This document shows positions 1 through 7,250 of a DNA stretch of 10,000 nucleotides, piece by piece. The notes under the pieces are model-generated. The model was not told where the DNA came from, searched no databases, and worked only from the letters and a program-made list of their open reading frames with translations. The stretch is from contig CM060337.1 in NCBI GenBank assembly GCA_030674155.1, positions 41,243,580 through 41,253,579 on the forward strand, written 5' to 3'. The stretch is from Stramonita haemastoma (taxonomy: Eukaryota; Mollusca; Gastropoda; Neogastropoda; Muricidae). A program made the position numbers and the translations under genes. The first letter of the stretch is position 1. The number at the start of each line of letters is the position of its first letter.

Positions 1-740
1 GTGCTGCAGCCATTCTTCCTCTGTAATATTGCCAGTTTTCTTACTTTTAGATGAAAAGCGCTTAATTTTTTTCCAAAAGAACTTGGAATCATTAATATTT
101 TGTTCGAGCTCTGCCCTACAATTCTTTGTGTATGCATTTTCTTTCTCTGCTAATAATCTTTTATATGTTTTTCTTTGCTCAAAGTATGGTCGACCATCTG
201 CTGTTGGGTCTTCTCTCCGCAATCGTTTGAACTCTCGAAGAGCTTTTCTGGTCTTCTTCCGACTCTCCCGACATTCGGCATCAAACCAAACCTGACCTCT
301 TATGACATCTTTAATCCTGTGTTTTACAATCATACAAGAGGCAGAAGATTTCAGGACTGCAGTAAACAACTCCACTGCTTTGTTAATGTCCTGATCAATT
401 AGTTCTTTTGCTTCCTCTAAAGCAGCAGTATTGTTTGGCAAATTAATCTGAGTGAAAAAATCCTCTCTTTTTTCTTCCGACCAAACAAGTTTAGAGACAG
501 TTGTCATGTCGTCTTGTCTATTTTCTTTCAGCTGCTTACACAAAAATATATGGCAAACAACAGGCATGTGTTTTGAATAGATTTTTTCATCAACAAACAG
601 TTTAAATGGTAACATGTCTAGTGCTGAAGACAAAATAAAATAATCAATAACGCTATTTCCTGCAGAAGAAATATAAGTAAAACATCCCCCAAATCCCCTT
701 CACAAACCCCATTCAGTATGTACATCCCAAAACTAGTACA

Positions 741-745
<5 letters not shown>
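1..745 (-). pseudogene. Non-LTR retrotransposon (LINE) ORF fragment: C-terminal part of AP-like endonuclease plus linker towards reverse transcriptase
   Basis: Read on the minus strand, 699 to 1 is one stop-free frame of 233 codons that runs off the left edge, where the reverse transcriptase would follow. Visible motifs in order are CFTYISSAGNSVIDYF (about 690-640), the conserved G-x-SVIDY strand of APE-type LINE endonucleases; SKHMPVV (about 574-552), matching the family's terminal SDHxPV block with Lys where Asp is usual; VWFDAECR (about 294-270), followed by a basic helix-rich stretch; and KFFWKKIK then GNITEEEWLQH next to the edge, both typical of the linker before the RT. Upstream, GMYILNGVCEGDLG (about 730-690) continues the endonuclease but in another frame: the frames join at the run of five C at 686-690, and the downstream frame has a TGA at 700-702. 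The frameshift makes this copy probably non-functional unless it is a sequencing error. Homology ends at the GA microsatellite, so the 5' part is missing. In vivo such a protein would nick target DNA and prime reverse transcription. The clade is not resolved. Confidence 0.88.
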
Positions 746-812
<67 letters not shown>

Positions 813-1126
813 CAGAGACAGAGACAGAGACAGAGAGACAGAGAGACAGAGAGACATAGAGACAGAAAGACAGTCAGACAGACAGACAGAGAGAGACAAA
901 GACAGAGAGAGAGAGAGACAGAGATATACATACAGACAGCTAGACACAAAGACACACCCACAGACAAACAGGCAGAGAGATAGGCAAACAGAGAAAGGAA
1001 AGAAGAAAACTTAGAAGAAGTAAGATGATAAAATGAGACAGACAGAAAGAAATAGAGGGATAGAGAGAATGGAAACCAAGCAAATATAAAGACAGGGAAA
1101 GAGAGGGGGGAACAATGAGAACAAAG
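744..1126. repeat. GA / GACAGA / GACA purine-rich microsatellite complex
   Basis: A pure GA run starts at about 744 and lasts to about 794. It then changes into GACAGA hexamers (about 793-838) and GAGACA/GACA variants, and decays to about 1120 into GA-rich sequence with interruptions. The top strand is almost free of T over long stretches. The tract directly abuts the truncated 5' side of the LINE fragment. The ORFs in it encode only Arg/Glu or Ser/Leu runs and are not genes. Confidence 0.95.

Positions 1127-1127
<1 letters not shown>

Positions 1128-1210
<83 letters not shown>
1128..1210. repeat. (AC)n microsatellite, about 41 units
   Basis: Uninterrupted AC dinucleotides over 83 bp follow the GA complex directly. 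Alternating purine/pyrimidine sequence of this type can adopt Z-form DNA and is usually length-polymorphic. It sits 15-30 bp from the recognisable edge of repeat X. Confidence 0.98.
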
Positions 1211-1212
<2 letters not shown>

Positions 1213-1224
1213 AATTATCACCTT

Positions 1225-1318
1225 GATTTCTAACATTACACGCTGAATTATCACCGGTTCCTTCTTTGACAAAGCCATAGGGCCAAGCCTTATCAACGTT
1301 AACTGGCCGAGGTTTTTC
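1225..1318. repeat. Repeat X, copy 1, left segment
   Basis: This stretch aligns with 7063-7147. Both contain CATTACAC, then a block similar to GTTCCTTCTTTGA / GTTCCCTCTTTGA, then AGGGCCAA, and end in a (GG)CCGAGGTTT motif. In copy 2 the sequence continues directly into a TTTGACC..GTGTCCATT motif, whereas here that continuation is found only after position 1724, on the other side of SINE-1. I do not recognise the family and cannot assign a strand. Confidence 0.7.
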
Positions 1319-1554
1319 GTATTTTATACCACTTTATGTCACAGGAGATTTCTCTGCGTGAAATTCGGGCTGCTCTCCCCGGGGAGAGCGCGTCGCCACA
1401 AGTGCAGCGCCTACCCATTTTGCTTCTTTTTCCTGCATGCAACTGTATTTGTTTCCCTATCAGAGTGGCTTTTTTCTACAGAATTTTGCCAGGGTCAACC
1501 CCCTTGTTGCCGTGGGTTCTTTTACGTGCGCTAAATAGTGATGTGTAACACACG

Positions 1555-1585
<31 letters not shown>

Positions 1586-1724
1586 TAGCGCCCAGACCAC
1601 CACTTAGGGTCTAATGGATGAGGGGAAAATTTTGGGCCCAAACGGGGTTCGAACCACCGCACACTCCGACCCGGAGTTTTCGCTCTCTAGCAAGGCGCGT
1701 TACCACCTAGACCACCGATCCACC
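1319..1724 (-). mobile_element. SINE-1: tRNA-derived SINE, near full length, about 400 bp
   Basis: On the minus strand the element starts at about 1724 with a tRNA-like head. The A box TGGTCTAGGTGG is at 1714-1703 and a clean B box GGTTCGAACCC is at 1655-1645; together they form a type 2 RNA polymerase III internal promoter. The 47-nt gap between the boxes is long, as in a tRNA with an extended variable arm or an inserted stretch. The body holds the 37-bp core (1550-1586) shared with SINE-2. Further on are a TTTACGTGCGCTAA-type segment read on the plus strand and a perfect 18-bp palindrome (1372-1389). The 3' end is A-rich (GTGGTATAAAATACG). From memory, sequences with this body are very abundant in gastropod genomes, but I cannot verify the name. 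It interrupts repeat X. A possible, poor target-site duplication is TATTTTATACC (1320-1330) against CATTTTCAACC (1724-1734). Confidence 0.85.
1372..1389. repeat. Perfect 18-bp palindrome inside SINE-1
   Basis: GCTCTCCCC is followed immediately by GGGGAGAGC with no spacer. It lies in the 3' half of SINE-1 and would give a stem in the SINE RNA, although a zero-length loop means some central pairs must open. Confidence 0.9.
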
Positions 1725-1766
1725 ATTTTCAACCAAGTGTCCATTTGACTGGACTCCATCCTCTTT
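1725..1766. repeat. Repeat X, copy 1, middle segment
   Basis: TTTTCAACCAAGTGTCCATT corresponds to the TTTGACCGGTGTCCATT segment at about 7153-7169 in the other copy of X. It lies between SINE-1 and SINE-2, so both SINEs appear to have inserted into the same older element. It carries about ten extra bases (GACTGGACTC region) relative to copy 2. Confidence 0.6.
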
Positions 1767-1767
1767 T

Positions 1768-2111
1768 TTATTTTATTTGTTCATTCTTTTATATCGAGGA
1801 TAATCGAATCAGCATTCATGTGCTTTTTTACGTCCAGTCCCCGTGTGTTTGCAGTTATTTTTAAAATCTTATCTATTCCCACAGGCAAACAATGGCCTAC
1901 TCATACGAAAAACGGAACAGGATTTAACATTTGCGCAAGATGGTCAGCGTGCGTTCGCACACGGGGCCTCGGTTTATAGTCTCATCCGAAGGACTTTTTG
2001 GGGAGAGTGGAGCCAGCACTGATGTTAACTACAGGGAAAAAATTCCTCTTACGGGAATTGAACCTGGATCGTCAAATTGCCAGTGCAGTGTTCTGACCAC
2101 TAGGCTATCCC
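1768..2111 (-). mobile_element. SINE-2: tRNA-derived SINE, full length, about 344 bp
   Basis: On the minus strand the head starts GGGATAGCCTAGTGGTC, with A box TAGCCTAGTGG (2107-2097) and B box GGTTCAATTCC (2064-2054). This is a normal type 2 pol III promoter with about 32 nt between the boxes. The body contains the 37-bp core (1959-1995) and then a unique 3' part ending in ATATAAAAGAATGAAC plus an A/T-rich tail at about 1795-1768. Three more 3' segments of the same family are recognisable: 9670-9811, 9846-10000 and, more diverged, 6203-6385 (and 7998-8175). The sequence CTCTTTT is present on both sides (1761-1767 and 2111-2117) and is a plausible target-site duplication. It is inserted in repeat X just after the position equivalent to about 7169. 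Confidence 0.87.
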
Positions 2112-2195
2112 TCTTTTCCATCTCCTTGCTGTGTTTGAAGACAGGCCTGTCTTGAAGTTTCAAGCGCTTCTTGTCACGCGAATCAGGGCGACTGC
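2112..2195. repeat. Repeat X, copy 1, right segment
   Basis: TTTCCATCTCCTTGCTGTGTTTGAAGAC, followed by a TCTTGAAGTTTC..CGCTTCTTGTCACGCG stretch, matches 7167-7250 (CCATCTTCTTGCTCTGTTTTTGAGAC .. CTGAAATGTCGCTTGTCACGCAA). It ends at about 2195, where the TTG/TTC microsatellite begins. Confidence 0.7.
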
Positions 2196-2247
2196 TTCTT
2201 GTTCTTCTTGTTGTTCTTGTTCTTGTTGTTCTTGTTGCTCTTGTTTT

Positions 2248-2285
<38 letters not shown>

Positions 2286-2367
2286 CTTCTTCTTCTTCTT
2301 CTTCTTCTTCTTCTTCTTCTTCTTCTTCTTCTTCTTCTTCTTCTTCTTCTTCTTCTTCTTCTTCTTC
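2196..2367. repeat. (TTG)n then (TTC)28 microsatellite
   Basis: Mixed TTC/TTG triplets up to about 2246 are followed by TTG repeats to 2284 and an uninterrupted TTC run over 2284-2367 (28 units). The complementary strand is GAA. Long GAA/TTC tracts are known to form intramolecular triplexes. ORFs here are amino-acid homopolymers and not genes. Confidence 0.97.
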
Positions 2368-2600
2368 GCAATTCTTCTCTTCTTCTTCTTCTTCTTCTTC
2401 GCAATTCTTCTTCTTCTTTGCAATTCTTCTTCGCAATTCTTCGCAATTCTTCTTCTTCGCAATTCTTCTTCTTTGCAATTCTTCTTTATTGCATATTCTT
2501 TTTATTCGTAATTCTTCTTCTTTTCCTTTTGGATTCTAATTCTTCTTCGTTAGAATTCTTCTTCTTTAGAATTCTTCTTCGTTGCAATTCTTCTTCCTCC
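2368..2600. repeat. TTC-based minisatellite with GCAATTCTTC units
   Basis: TTC triplets are interrupted again and again by GCAA, giving units such as GCAATTCTTCTTC spaced 10-30 bp apart. Later units diverge to TAGAATTCTTC and TTCGTTGCAATTC. The pattern reads as a pure TTC run that acquired a GCAA interruption which then spread by tandem duplication. The complementary unit appears at 3411-3850. Confidence 0.85.
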
Positions 2601-2830
2601 TTACCATTCTCCTTCGCCTGTGGCTACTGATACTACTAAGTCTTCTGTTTGTTTGTTTTTTTCCCCGTTTTGTTTTTCTTCGTGAATAAACCAATCCCAA
2701 AATATTGACTTGCTTTCTCTAACAAGCAGTTCATTGGCGGTGTCAGGTTTTTCAAGTTGACCAGCAGAAAGCCTTCACAGGAAATCCAAGCAGTCCTGCT
2801 GAGCCTGTTTGTGAAGTTAGACAGCAAATT
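2601..2830. other. Non-repetitive stretch without a recognised gene
   Basis: Mixed-composition sequence. The only ORF is 63 codons on the minus strand (2827-2636), ending in a Lys/Thr/Asn-rich tail, without a recognisable domain. I see no splice, tRNA or retroelement motif. Confidence 0.5.
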
Positions 2831-2868
2831 GGGGGGGTGGAGAAGGAGGGGTGGGGGTGGGGTAGGGG
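2831..2868 (+). other. G-quadruplex-prone G-run cluster
   Basis: A run of seven G (2831-2837) is followed by GGGGTGGGGGTGGGGTAGGG at 2848-2867, where the last G run extends to 2868: four tracts of at least four G with loops of 1, 1 and 2 bases. Short loops and long tracts are the classic composition of a stable parallel G-quadruplex. It precedes a C6 run (2895-2900) and a long AC array. Formation in vivo is inference. Confidence 0.75.
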
Positions 2869-2898
2869 TTAGGAGGCTTTGCAGCTGTCAATGACCCC

Positions 2899-3005
<107 letters not shown>

Positions 3006-3063
3006 GAGCTAAAAGCAACGTAGACGATTGAAACTTCTGCCGCTGTTTCATCTGTGCAGTCTT

Positions 3064-3310
3064 AATCTGTCTATCTGCCTGTCTGTATGTCTGGTTGTTT
3101 GTCTGGTTGTCTGTCTATCTGTCTGTCTGTCCATGTGTCTGTCTGTCTGTCTCTTAGTCTTTTTCTCTGTCTTTGCCTCTCTCTTTCTTTCTCTGTCTGT
3201 CTGTCTCTCTATCTTTCTCTCAGTCTGTCTCTGTCTGTCTTTCTGTCTCTCTTCGTCTCCCTCTCTGTCTGTCTCTCTGTCTGTCTCGTTTTCTGTCTGT
3301 CTCTGTCTCT
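3064..3310. repeat. (TCTG)n / (TC)n degenerate microsatellite
   Basis: TCTG and TGTC tetramers dominate, mixed with TCTC and CTTT variants, over about 245 bp. It joins the GAA array directly at 3311. Confidence 0.93.
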
Positions 3311-3415
3311 GAAGAAGAAGAAGAAGAAGAAGAAGAAGAAGAAGAAGAAGAAGAAGAAGAAGAAGAAGAAGAAGAAGAAGAAGAAGAAGAAGAAGAAGAA
3401 GAAGAAGAAGAAGAA
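3311..3415. repeat. (GAA)35 microsatellite
   Basis: Uninterrupted GAA over 105 bp on the plus strand, opposite in orientation to the TTC run at 2284-2367. Homopurine/homopyrimidine mirror-symmetric sequence of this length is expected to be triplex-prone and unstable. Confidence 0.98.
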
Positions 3416-3850
3416 TTGCAAAGCAGAAGAATTGCAAAGAAGAGAAATCGCAAAGAATAATGCAAAGAGGAAGAAGAATGCGAATTGAGAAGAAGACGAA
3501 TTGCTAAGAAAAATAATTGTGAAGAAGAAGAAGAATTGCAAAAAAGAATTGCGAAGAGTAGAAAGAATTGCGAAGATATAGAATTGCAAAGGAGAATGAG
3601 AAAAGCTGCAAATAAAAGAACTGCAAAGAAGAAAACTAATTGCAAAGAAGAGGAAGAATTTTGCGAAGAAGAAAAAGAATTGCAAACAAGAAGAATCGCG
3701 GAGAAGAAGAAGAACTGCAAAGAAGACGTAGAAAAGATAAATTGCTAAGAAGAAGATGAAGAAAAATTGCGAAAGAAGGAGAAGAATTGCAAGGAAGTAA
3801 GAAAAGGCATTGCAGAAAATTGCGAAGAAAAATGCAAACAGAAGCAAACA
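3411..3850. repeat. GAA-based minisatellite with GAAGAATTGC units
   Basis: GAAGAATTGC(A/G)AAGAA-type units recur about twenty times with variable spacing and many substitutions (AACTGCAAAG, AATCGCGGAG, AATTGCTAAG). The unit is the exact reverse complement of the GCAATTCTTC unit at 2368-2600. Divergence rises away from the pure GAA run, as expected for an array that is pure at one end and decays at the other. Confidence 0.85.
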
Positions 3851-4256
3851 CGCATGTGGGAAAAGAAAGGACAAGCATGTAGCACTGATACCATCAGCCT
3901 TGCTATATCTATAAACGCTAATTTTCAGAAGAGCTGAAATGGAAAATAAAAAAAAATCATTGTCTTTTATTTCACTTTTAAAAATACACTCGTATTTTTT
4001 AACTCAATATACAAAAAATACATGAGTACACAAATATATTTTATTTCAGGCGGTGGTTGTGGTGGTTGTGATGCTAGTGTTGGTCATTCCAAAGCTACAA
4101 TGAGATACATAATTTATAGGATATTCACTCTGTCTCAGTCATCGCTCGTAACAATTTGTAATGATGCACAAGAGAGAAGTTTGCATTCTGGCTATTTCAG
4201 TAATATGTGATATAGACAGCCCTAGTCGCTAACTCTAGTAGAAATTTCTTTCTCTT
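3851..4256. other. AT-rich non-repetitive stretch without a supported gene
   Basis: It holds a 62-codon ORF (4022-4210, plus strand) beginning with a GGGCGGCDAS Gly-rich stretch. A pyrimidine-rich TATTTTATTTCAG at about 4038-4050 resembles a splice acceptor. There is no downstream donor, conserved domain or partner exon visible, so I do not call an exon. The flanks (3930-4030) are A/T-rich. Confidence 0.45.
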
Positions 4257-4278
4257 TTAATAATAATAATAATAATAA

Positions 4279-4309
<31 letters not shown>

Positions 4310-4333
4310 AAGAAGAAGAAGAAGAAGAGAAGG

Positions 4334-4395
<62 letters not shown>

Positions 4396-4436
4396 GACAA
4401 TAATAATAAAATGACAACAACAACAACAACAACAGC

Positions 4437-4531
<95 letters not shown>
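4257..4531. repeat. Triplet-repeat mosaic: (TAA), (GAA), (TAA), (CAA), (ATA)
   Basis: Consecutive blocks are TAA at about 4257-4280, GAA at about 4281-4329, ATA at about 4334-4394, a short degenerate bridge, CAA at about 4413-4433 and ATA at about 4434-4531. All are of the form NAA/AAN and could derive from each other by single substitutions spread through slippage. ORFs in the region are Ile, Asn, Leu, Tyr or Ser homopolymers. Confidence 0.97.
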
Positions 4532-4532
<1 letters not shown>

Positions 4533-4984
4533 GCTATATATCTTGCAAAAAAAACAAAACACATCAAAGTGCTTTTGCATTCAACCTACACAACACACAA
4601 GTAATCAATGAAGATTAATAGTTTTAGCAAACTCGATTGTATATATATACACACTTTTAAAGAGTAAAGGTTGTTATATCAAGTGTCTGCTATGAGTGAA
4701 GATAATAATCTATATCTCCAATTGTTCATTCATATAGTTTGGGCAATGCTTGCTTATATTCATCACTAACAACACCATTATTGTGCATAGAAACACGATA
4801 CATGTTGACTACAAGCAAAAGAAAAATCCTGCTTTGATTCTGAACGGTTACCACAGGTAGCAGGAGAATGGGATGGTGAGGAGGTGTAAAGTGCCCTGTG
4901 CTTTTTTATAGCCATCCACATCAAAGGATACAATACGATAATGGATGGTCACACAGCAGATTGCTGAGGTTGTTGAGTGACAGT
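4532..4984. other. Non-repetitive A/T-rich stretch, nothing recognised
   Basis: The sequence is of moderate complexity, including a short TATATATATACACAC at about 4639-4653. No stop-free frame of note, no tRNA-like boxes and no retroelement motif are seen. It could be unique host DNA or an old degraded repeat. Confidence 0.5.
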
Positions 4985-4986
4985 GG

Positions 4987-5382
<396 letters not shown>

Positions 5383-5410
5383 GCTAGAGACAAAGAGAGG
5401 AAGACAGACA

Positions 5411-5814
5411 AAACTCTGACCTCTGAAATAATTTCATATACATCGGCCTTAGATCACATTACTCTGTGAGGGACAAAAATGGAGGGATGCAATAGAATGT
5501 GTAACAAAGTGCACATATTTGATCTGCCGCATCTCTGTACAACTCCGCGACGACAGCACAATCAAACAGTGAAAATGTGGCCTCTAAAAAGAGGCTGCAT
5601 AAATACTACACTTTACCGCGATGGGCAATGCGTATGCAACAGGCAGTAACGTCGCACAATTGGCAAGTGTATTCTAAATATAGACACACGACTCTGCGAT
5701 TGGCCGTTCTGGTCGCATGGGAAGTAATCTAATTACCGCCCCGTCACAAATGAAATATAACTGTCTCGTAAGCTATGGTGAGTCTTTGGCATGTACCAGA
5801 AAAGCGTACACACC

Positions 5815-5816
<2 letters not shown>
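5411..5816. other. Non-repetitive stretch without a recognised gene
   Basis: This is one of the few long stretches without simple repeats. A TATA-like GCATAAATAC (about 5597-5606) and a reverse CCAAT motif GATTGGCC (about 5698-5705) are present, but their order and spacing do not make a coherent promoter and no ORF follows. AAGCTATGGTGAGTC at about 5769-5783 resembles a start codon running into a splice donor; this is probably chance. Confidence 0.45.

Positions 5817-5818
<2 letters not shown>

Positions 5819-5896
<78 letters not shown>
5819..5896. repeat. (AT)39 microsatellite
   Basis: Perfect AT alternation over 78 bp. It is fully self-complementary and therefore cruciform-prone, and is likely to be unstable and polymorphic. 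Confidence 0.99.
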
Positions 5897-5899
<3 letters not shown>

Positions 5900-5949
5900 A
5901 AATTCATGACTAAATAAAGGCTGTCTTAGACAAAGTATCCAAACAAAGT

Positions 5950-6202
5950 GTGCTGGCACCCGTCAATCTCGGAAGACTGGAGTTGCGCTTTAGGCTCTTG
6001 AGCGAAAAGTCTGGGTAGTATGAATGGAGGACAAGCTGTTACCCATGAAGCAGACCTCTCCCTCCTCTCCACGTCGCTGGAATGGCCCATTGGTAAGGTA
6101 ACTGCCGATACAAATAGTTCCAGTGCCGTCGCAGTAGCCGCCAGACTGTTGCCATATACAGCCCCAAACCGCCCTGGGGATTCAAACTTCCCGAGCTTTC
6201 TC
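5950..6202. repeat. Probable dispersed repeat block next to SINE-2-like segment
   Basis: The stretch from CACCCGTCAATCTCGGAAGAC through AAACCGCCCTGGGGATTC resembles, in my memory, a repeat seen many times in gastropod genomes. There is no second copy in the window to prove it. It includes a hairpin at its right end (CCCGAG, loop CTTT, CTCGGG; 6190-6205). Overlapping 65-codon ORFs on both strands show no domain. It may be the outer part of the same element as 6203-6385, since the TTCTCGGGGATAG join is partly conserved at 7990-8005. Confidence 0.4.
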
Positions 6203-6385
6203 GGGGATAGTATCTAAATACGACACCTGTGTGCATGGTAGTTTTTATTTTGTTGTCATCTGCTCCTACTGGTACACAATGGCTTGATCTTCCAAAAGGC
6301 GGAACGGGTTTTCAATGTGTGCACAAGATGTTCCGCGTGTGTTCTCACTCGGTGCCTTGGTTTATAGTTCCATCTGAAAGAATCC
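6203..6385 (-). mobile_element. Diverged SINE-2-like segment (core plus 3' part)
   Basis: In order along the plus strand it carries a TATCTAAATACGACACCTGTG start, TTGTCATCTGCTCCTACTGG, ACACAATGGC, a CGGAACGGG motif, a GTGTGCACAAGATG motif and the TTGGTTTATAG core (6347-6383). This is the same order as in SINE-2 at 1790-1995 and it aligns even better with 7998-8175. The tRNA head and promoter boxes are missing, so it is an old or truncated copy, or a sister subfamily. Confidence 0.72.
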
Positions 6386-6570
6386 AAGCAAAACATACCT
6401 ACATAAACACCCTCAGTTCATCTGAAGTGCTCTCCAGGATACCACAGAAAGAAAATAGGCCTGTGACCAAAGATAATACTGGAGTTAGACTTGACTTACC
6501 AACAATTTATCACATACAACATACACACATTAAGAACATCGTACATTATCAAAATTGTTGTCATTTTAAC
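6386..6570. other. Short stretch without recognised features
   Basis: Sequence of mixed composition between the SINE-like segment and the next simple repeat. It has a partial ORF only and no motif. Confidence 0.4.
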
Positions 6571-6577
6571 TCACAAA

Positions 6578-6616
6578 CTGAGAGAGAGAGAGACAGAGAC
6601 AGACAGACAGACAGAA
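6578..6616. repeat. Short GA / GACA microsatellite
   Basis: GAGAGAGAGAGACAGAGACAGACAGACAGACAGA-type sequence, followed by unremarkable A-rich DNA to about 6675. Confidence 0.85.
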
Positions 6617-6689
6617 ACACAGTTAGAAGCAGAGACTGTTCAAAAGAAAAACAATGAAAAAAAATCCACAATGAATGTACGTGTGCACA

Positions 6690-6733
6690 GGCACACTCGG
6701 GTGGGTGGGTGTGCGTGCAGCGCGCGCGCGCGC

Positions 6734-6764
<31 letters not shown>

Positions 6765-7010
6765 TGCGCGGGGGCGTATGTGTCTGCCTGTCTGTGTATG
6801 CGCACGTGTGTGTGTATGTGTGTGTGTGCGTTTATGTGCGTGCGTGCGTGCCTGCTTGCGTTTGTGTGTGTAGATGTGTGAGTCTCTATGTGTATATATG
6901 CGTGTATATCCATGTTTGCGTCCCTGTGTGTGCTTGCGTGTGTGTTTTTGTCTGTGTGTCTGTGTTTGTTTCTCTGTGTGTATCTGTGTGTATGGGGGCT
7001 GGGTGTAGGG
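6690..7010. repeat. GT-rich degenerate microsatellite with embedded CG run
   Basis: TG/GTGC/TGTC variants run across about 320 bp, with GTGCGTGCGTGCGTGCC near 6836-6852. Overlapping ORFs rich in Cys/Val or His/Thr are artefacts of the repeat. The tract lies to the left of repeat X copy 2, as an AC array lies to the left of copy 1. Confidence 0.9.
6720..6770. repeat. (CG)14 followed by (TG)n: 51-bp alternating Z-DNA-prone run
   Basis: A G plus fourteen CG units (6720-6748) is followed without a phase break by TG units and then GCGCG to 6770. Alternating CG is the sequence with the highest known tendency to form Z-DNA. A pure CG run of this length is rare in animal genomes, where methylated CpG mutates. 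Confidence 0.93.
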
Positions 7011-7062
7011 GGCAAGGACAAAAAGAACTATATAGACAGAAATAGAGACAGGCAAATTGCCA

Positions 7063-7250
7063 CATTGGTTTCCCCATTACACACTAACCACCACTAGTTC
7101 CCTCTTTGAGCTGAGGGCCAAAACCCTGTTAGCGCTGACCGAGGTTTGCATTTGACCGGTGTCCATTTCCATCTTCTTGCTCTGTTTTTGAGACTTTTTC
7201 TTCAGGTTCTGAAATGTCGCTTGTCACGCAACACGGAATAGAAATAAGGC
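7063..7250. repeat. Repeat X, copy 2 (uninterrupted)
   Basis: It aligns with the three pieces at 1225-1318, 1725-1766 and 2112-2195 in the same order and orientation and lacks both SINEs, so it represents the pre-insertion arrangement. Markers are CATTACAC, GTTCCCTCTTTGAG, GAGGGCCAAA, CCGAGGTTT, TGTCCATT, CCATCTTCTTGCT and CGCTTGTCACGC. No coding capacity is visible. The family is unknown to me. Confidence 0.7.

Noticed and set aside
618..1014. ORFs of about 100-160 codons, rich in Ser/Leu, Arg/Glu or Cys/Val, across the GA and AC arrays
   Set aside because: They are direct translations of dinucleotide and hexanucleotide repeats in several frames at once. There is no non-repeat domain, except that the end of one (947-618, minus) reads a few true LINE codons before the frameshift.
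1645..1724. Functional tRNA genes at 1645-1724 and 2054-2111
   Set aside because: A and B boxes are present, but the acceptor and anticodon stems do not pair convincingly and the sequence continues into SINE bodies.
2029..2630. Open frames giving Glu/Gln, Lys/Asn, Ser or Leu homopolymers
   Set aside because: The TTC/TTG repeats have no stop in several frames, so long ORFs are expected by chance.
3209..3874. 221-codon minus-strand ORF rich in Phe and Ser
   Set aside because: It runs through the GAA array and its decayed minisatellite. The apparent hydrophobicity comes from TTC codons, not from a membrane protein.
4022..4210. 62-codon ORF with Gly/Cys-rich start behind a splice-acceptor-like TTTATTTCAG
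   Set aside because: Acceptor-like sites are frequent in T-rich DNA. There is no donor, no recognisable domain and no neighbouring exon.
5597..5783. TATA-like GCATAAATAC, reverse CCAAT and an ATG|GTGAGT motif as a possible promoter and first exon
   Set aside because: Order and spacing do not fit a promoter and there is no open frame downstream. Each motif is short enough to occur by chance.
6020..6236. Two overlapping 65-codon ORFs on opposite strands
   Set aside because: No conserved motif; the region is better explained as a dispersed repeat.
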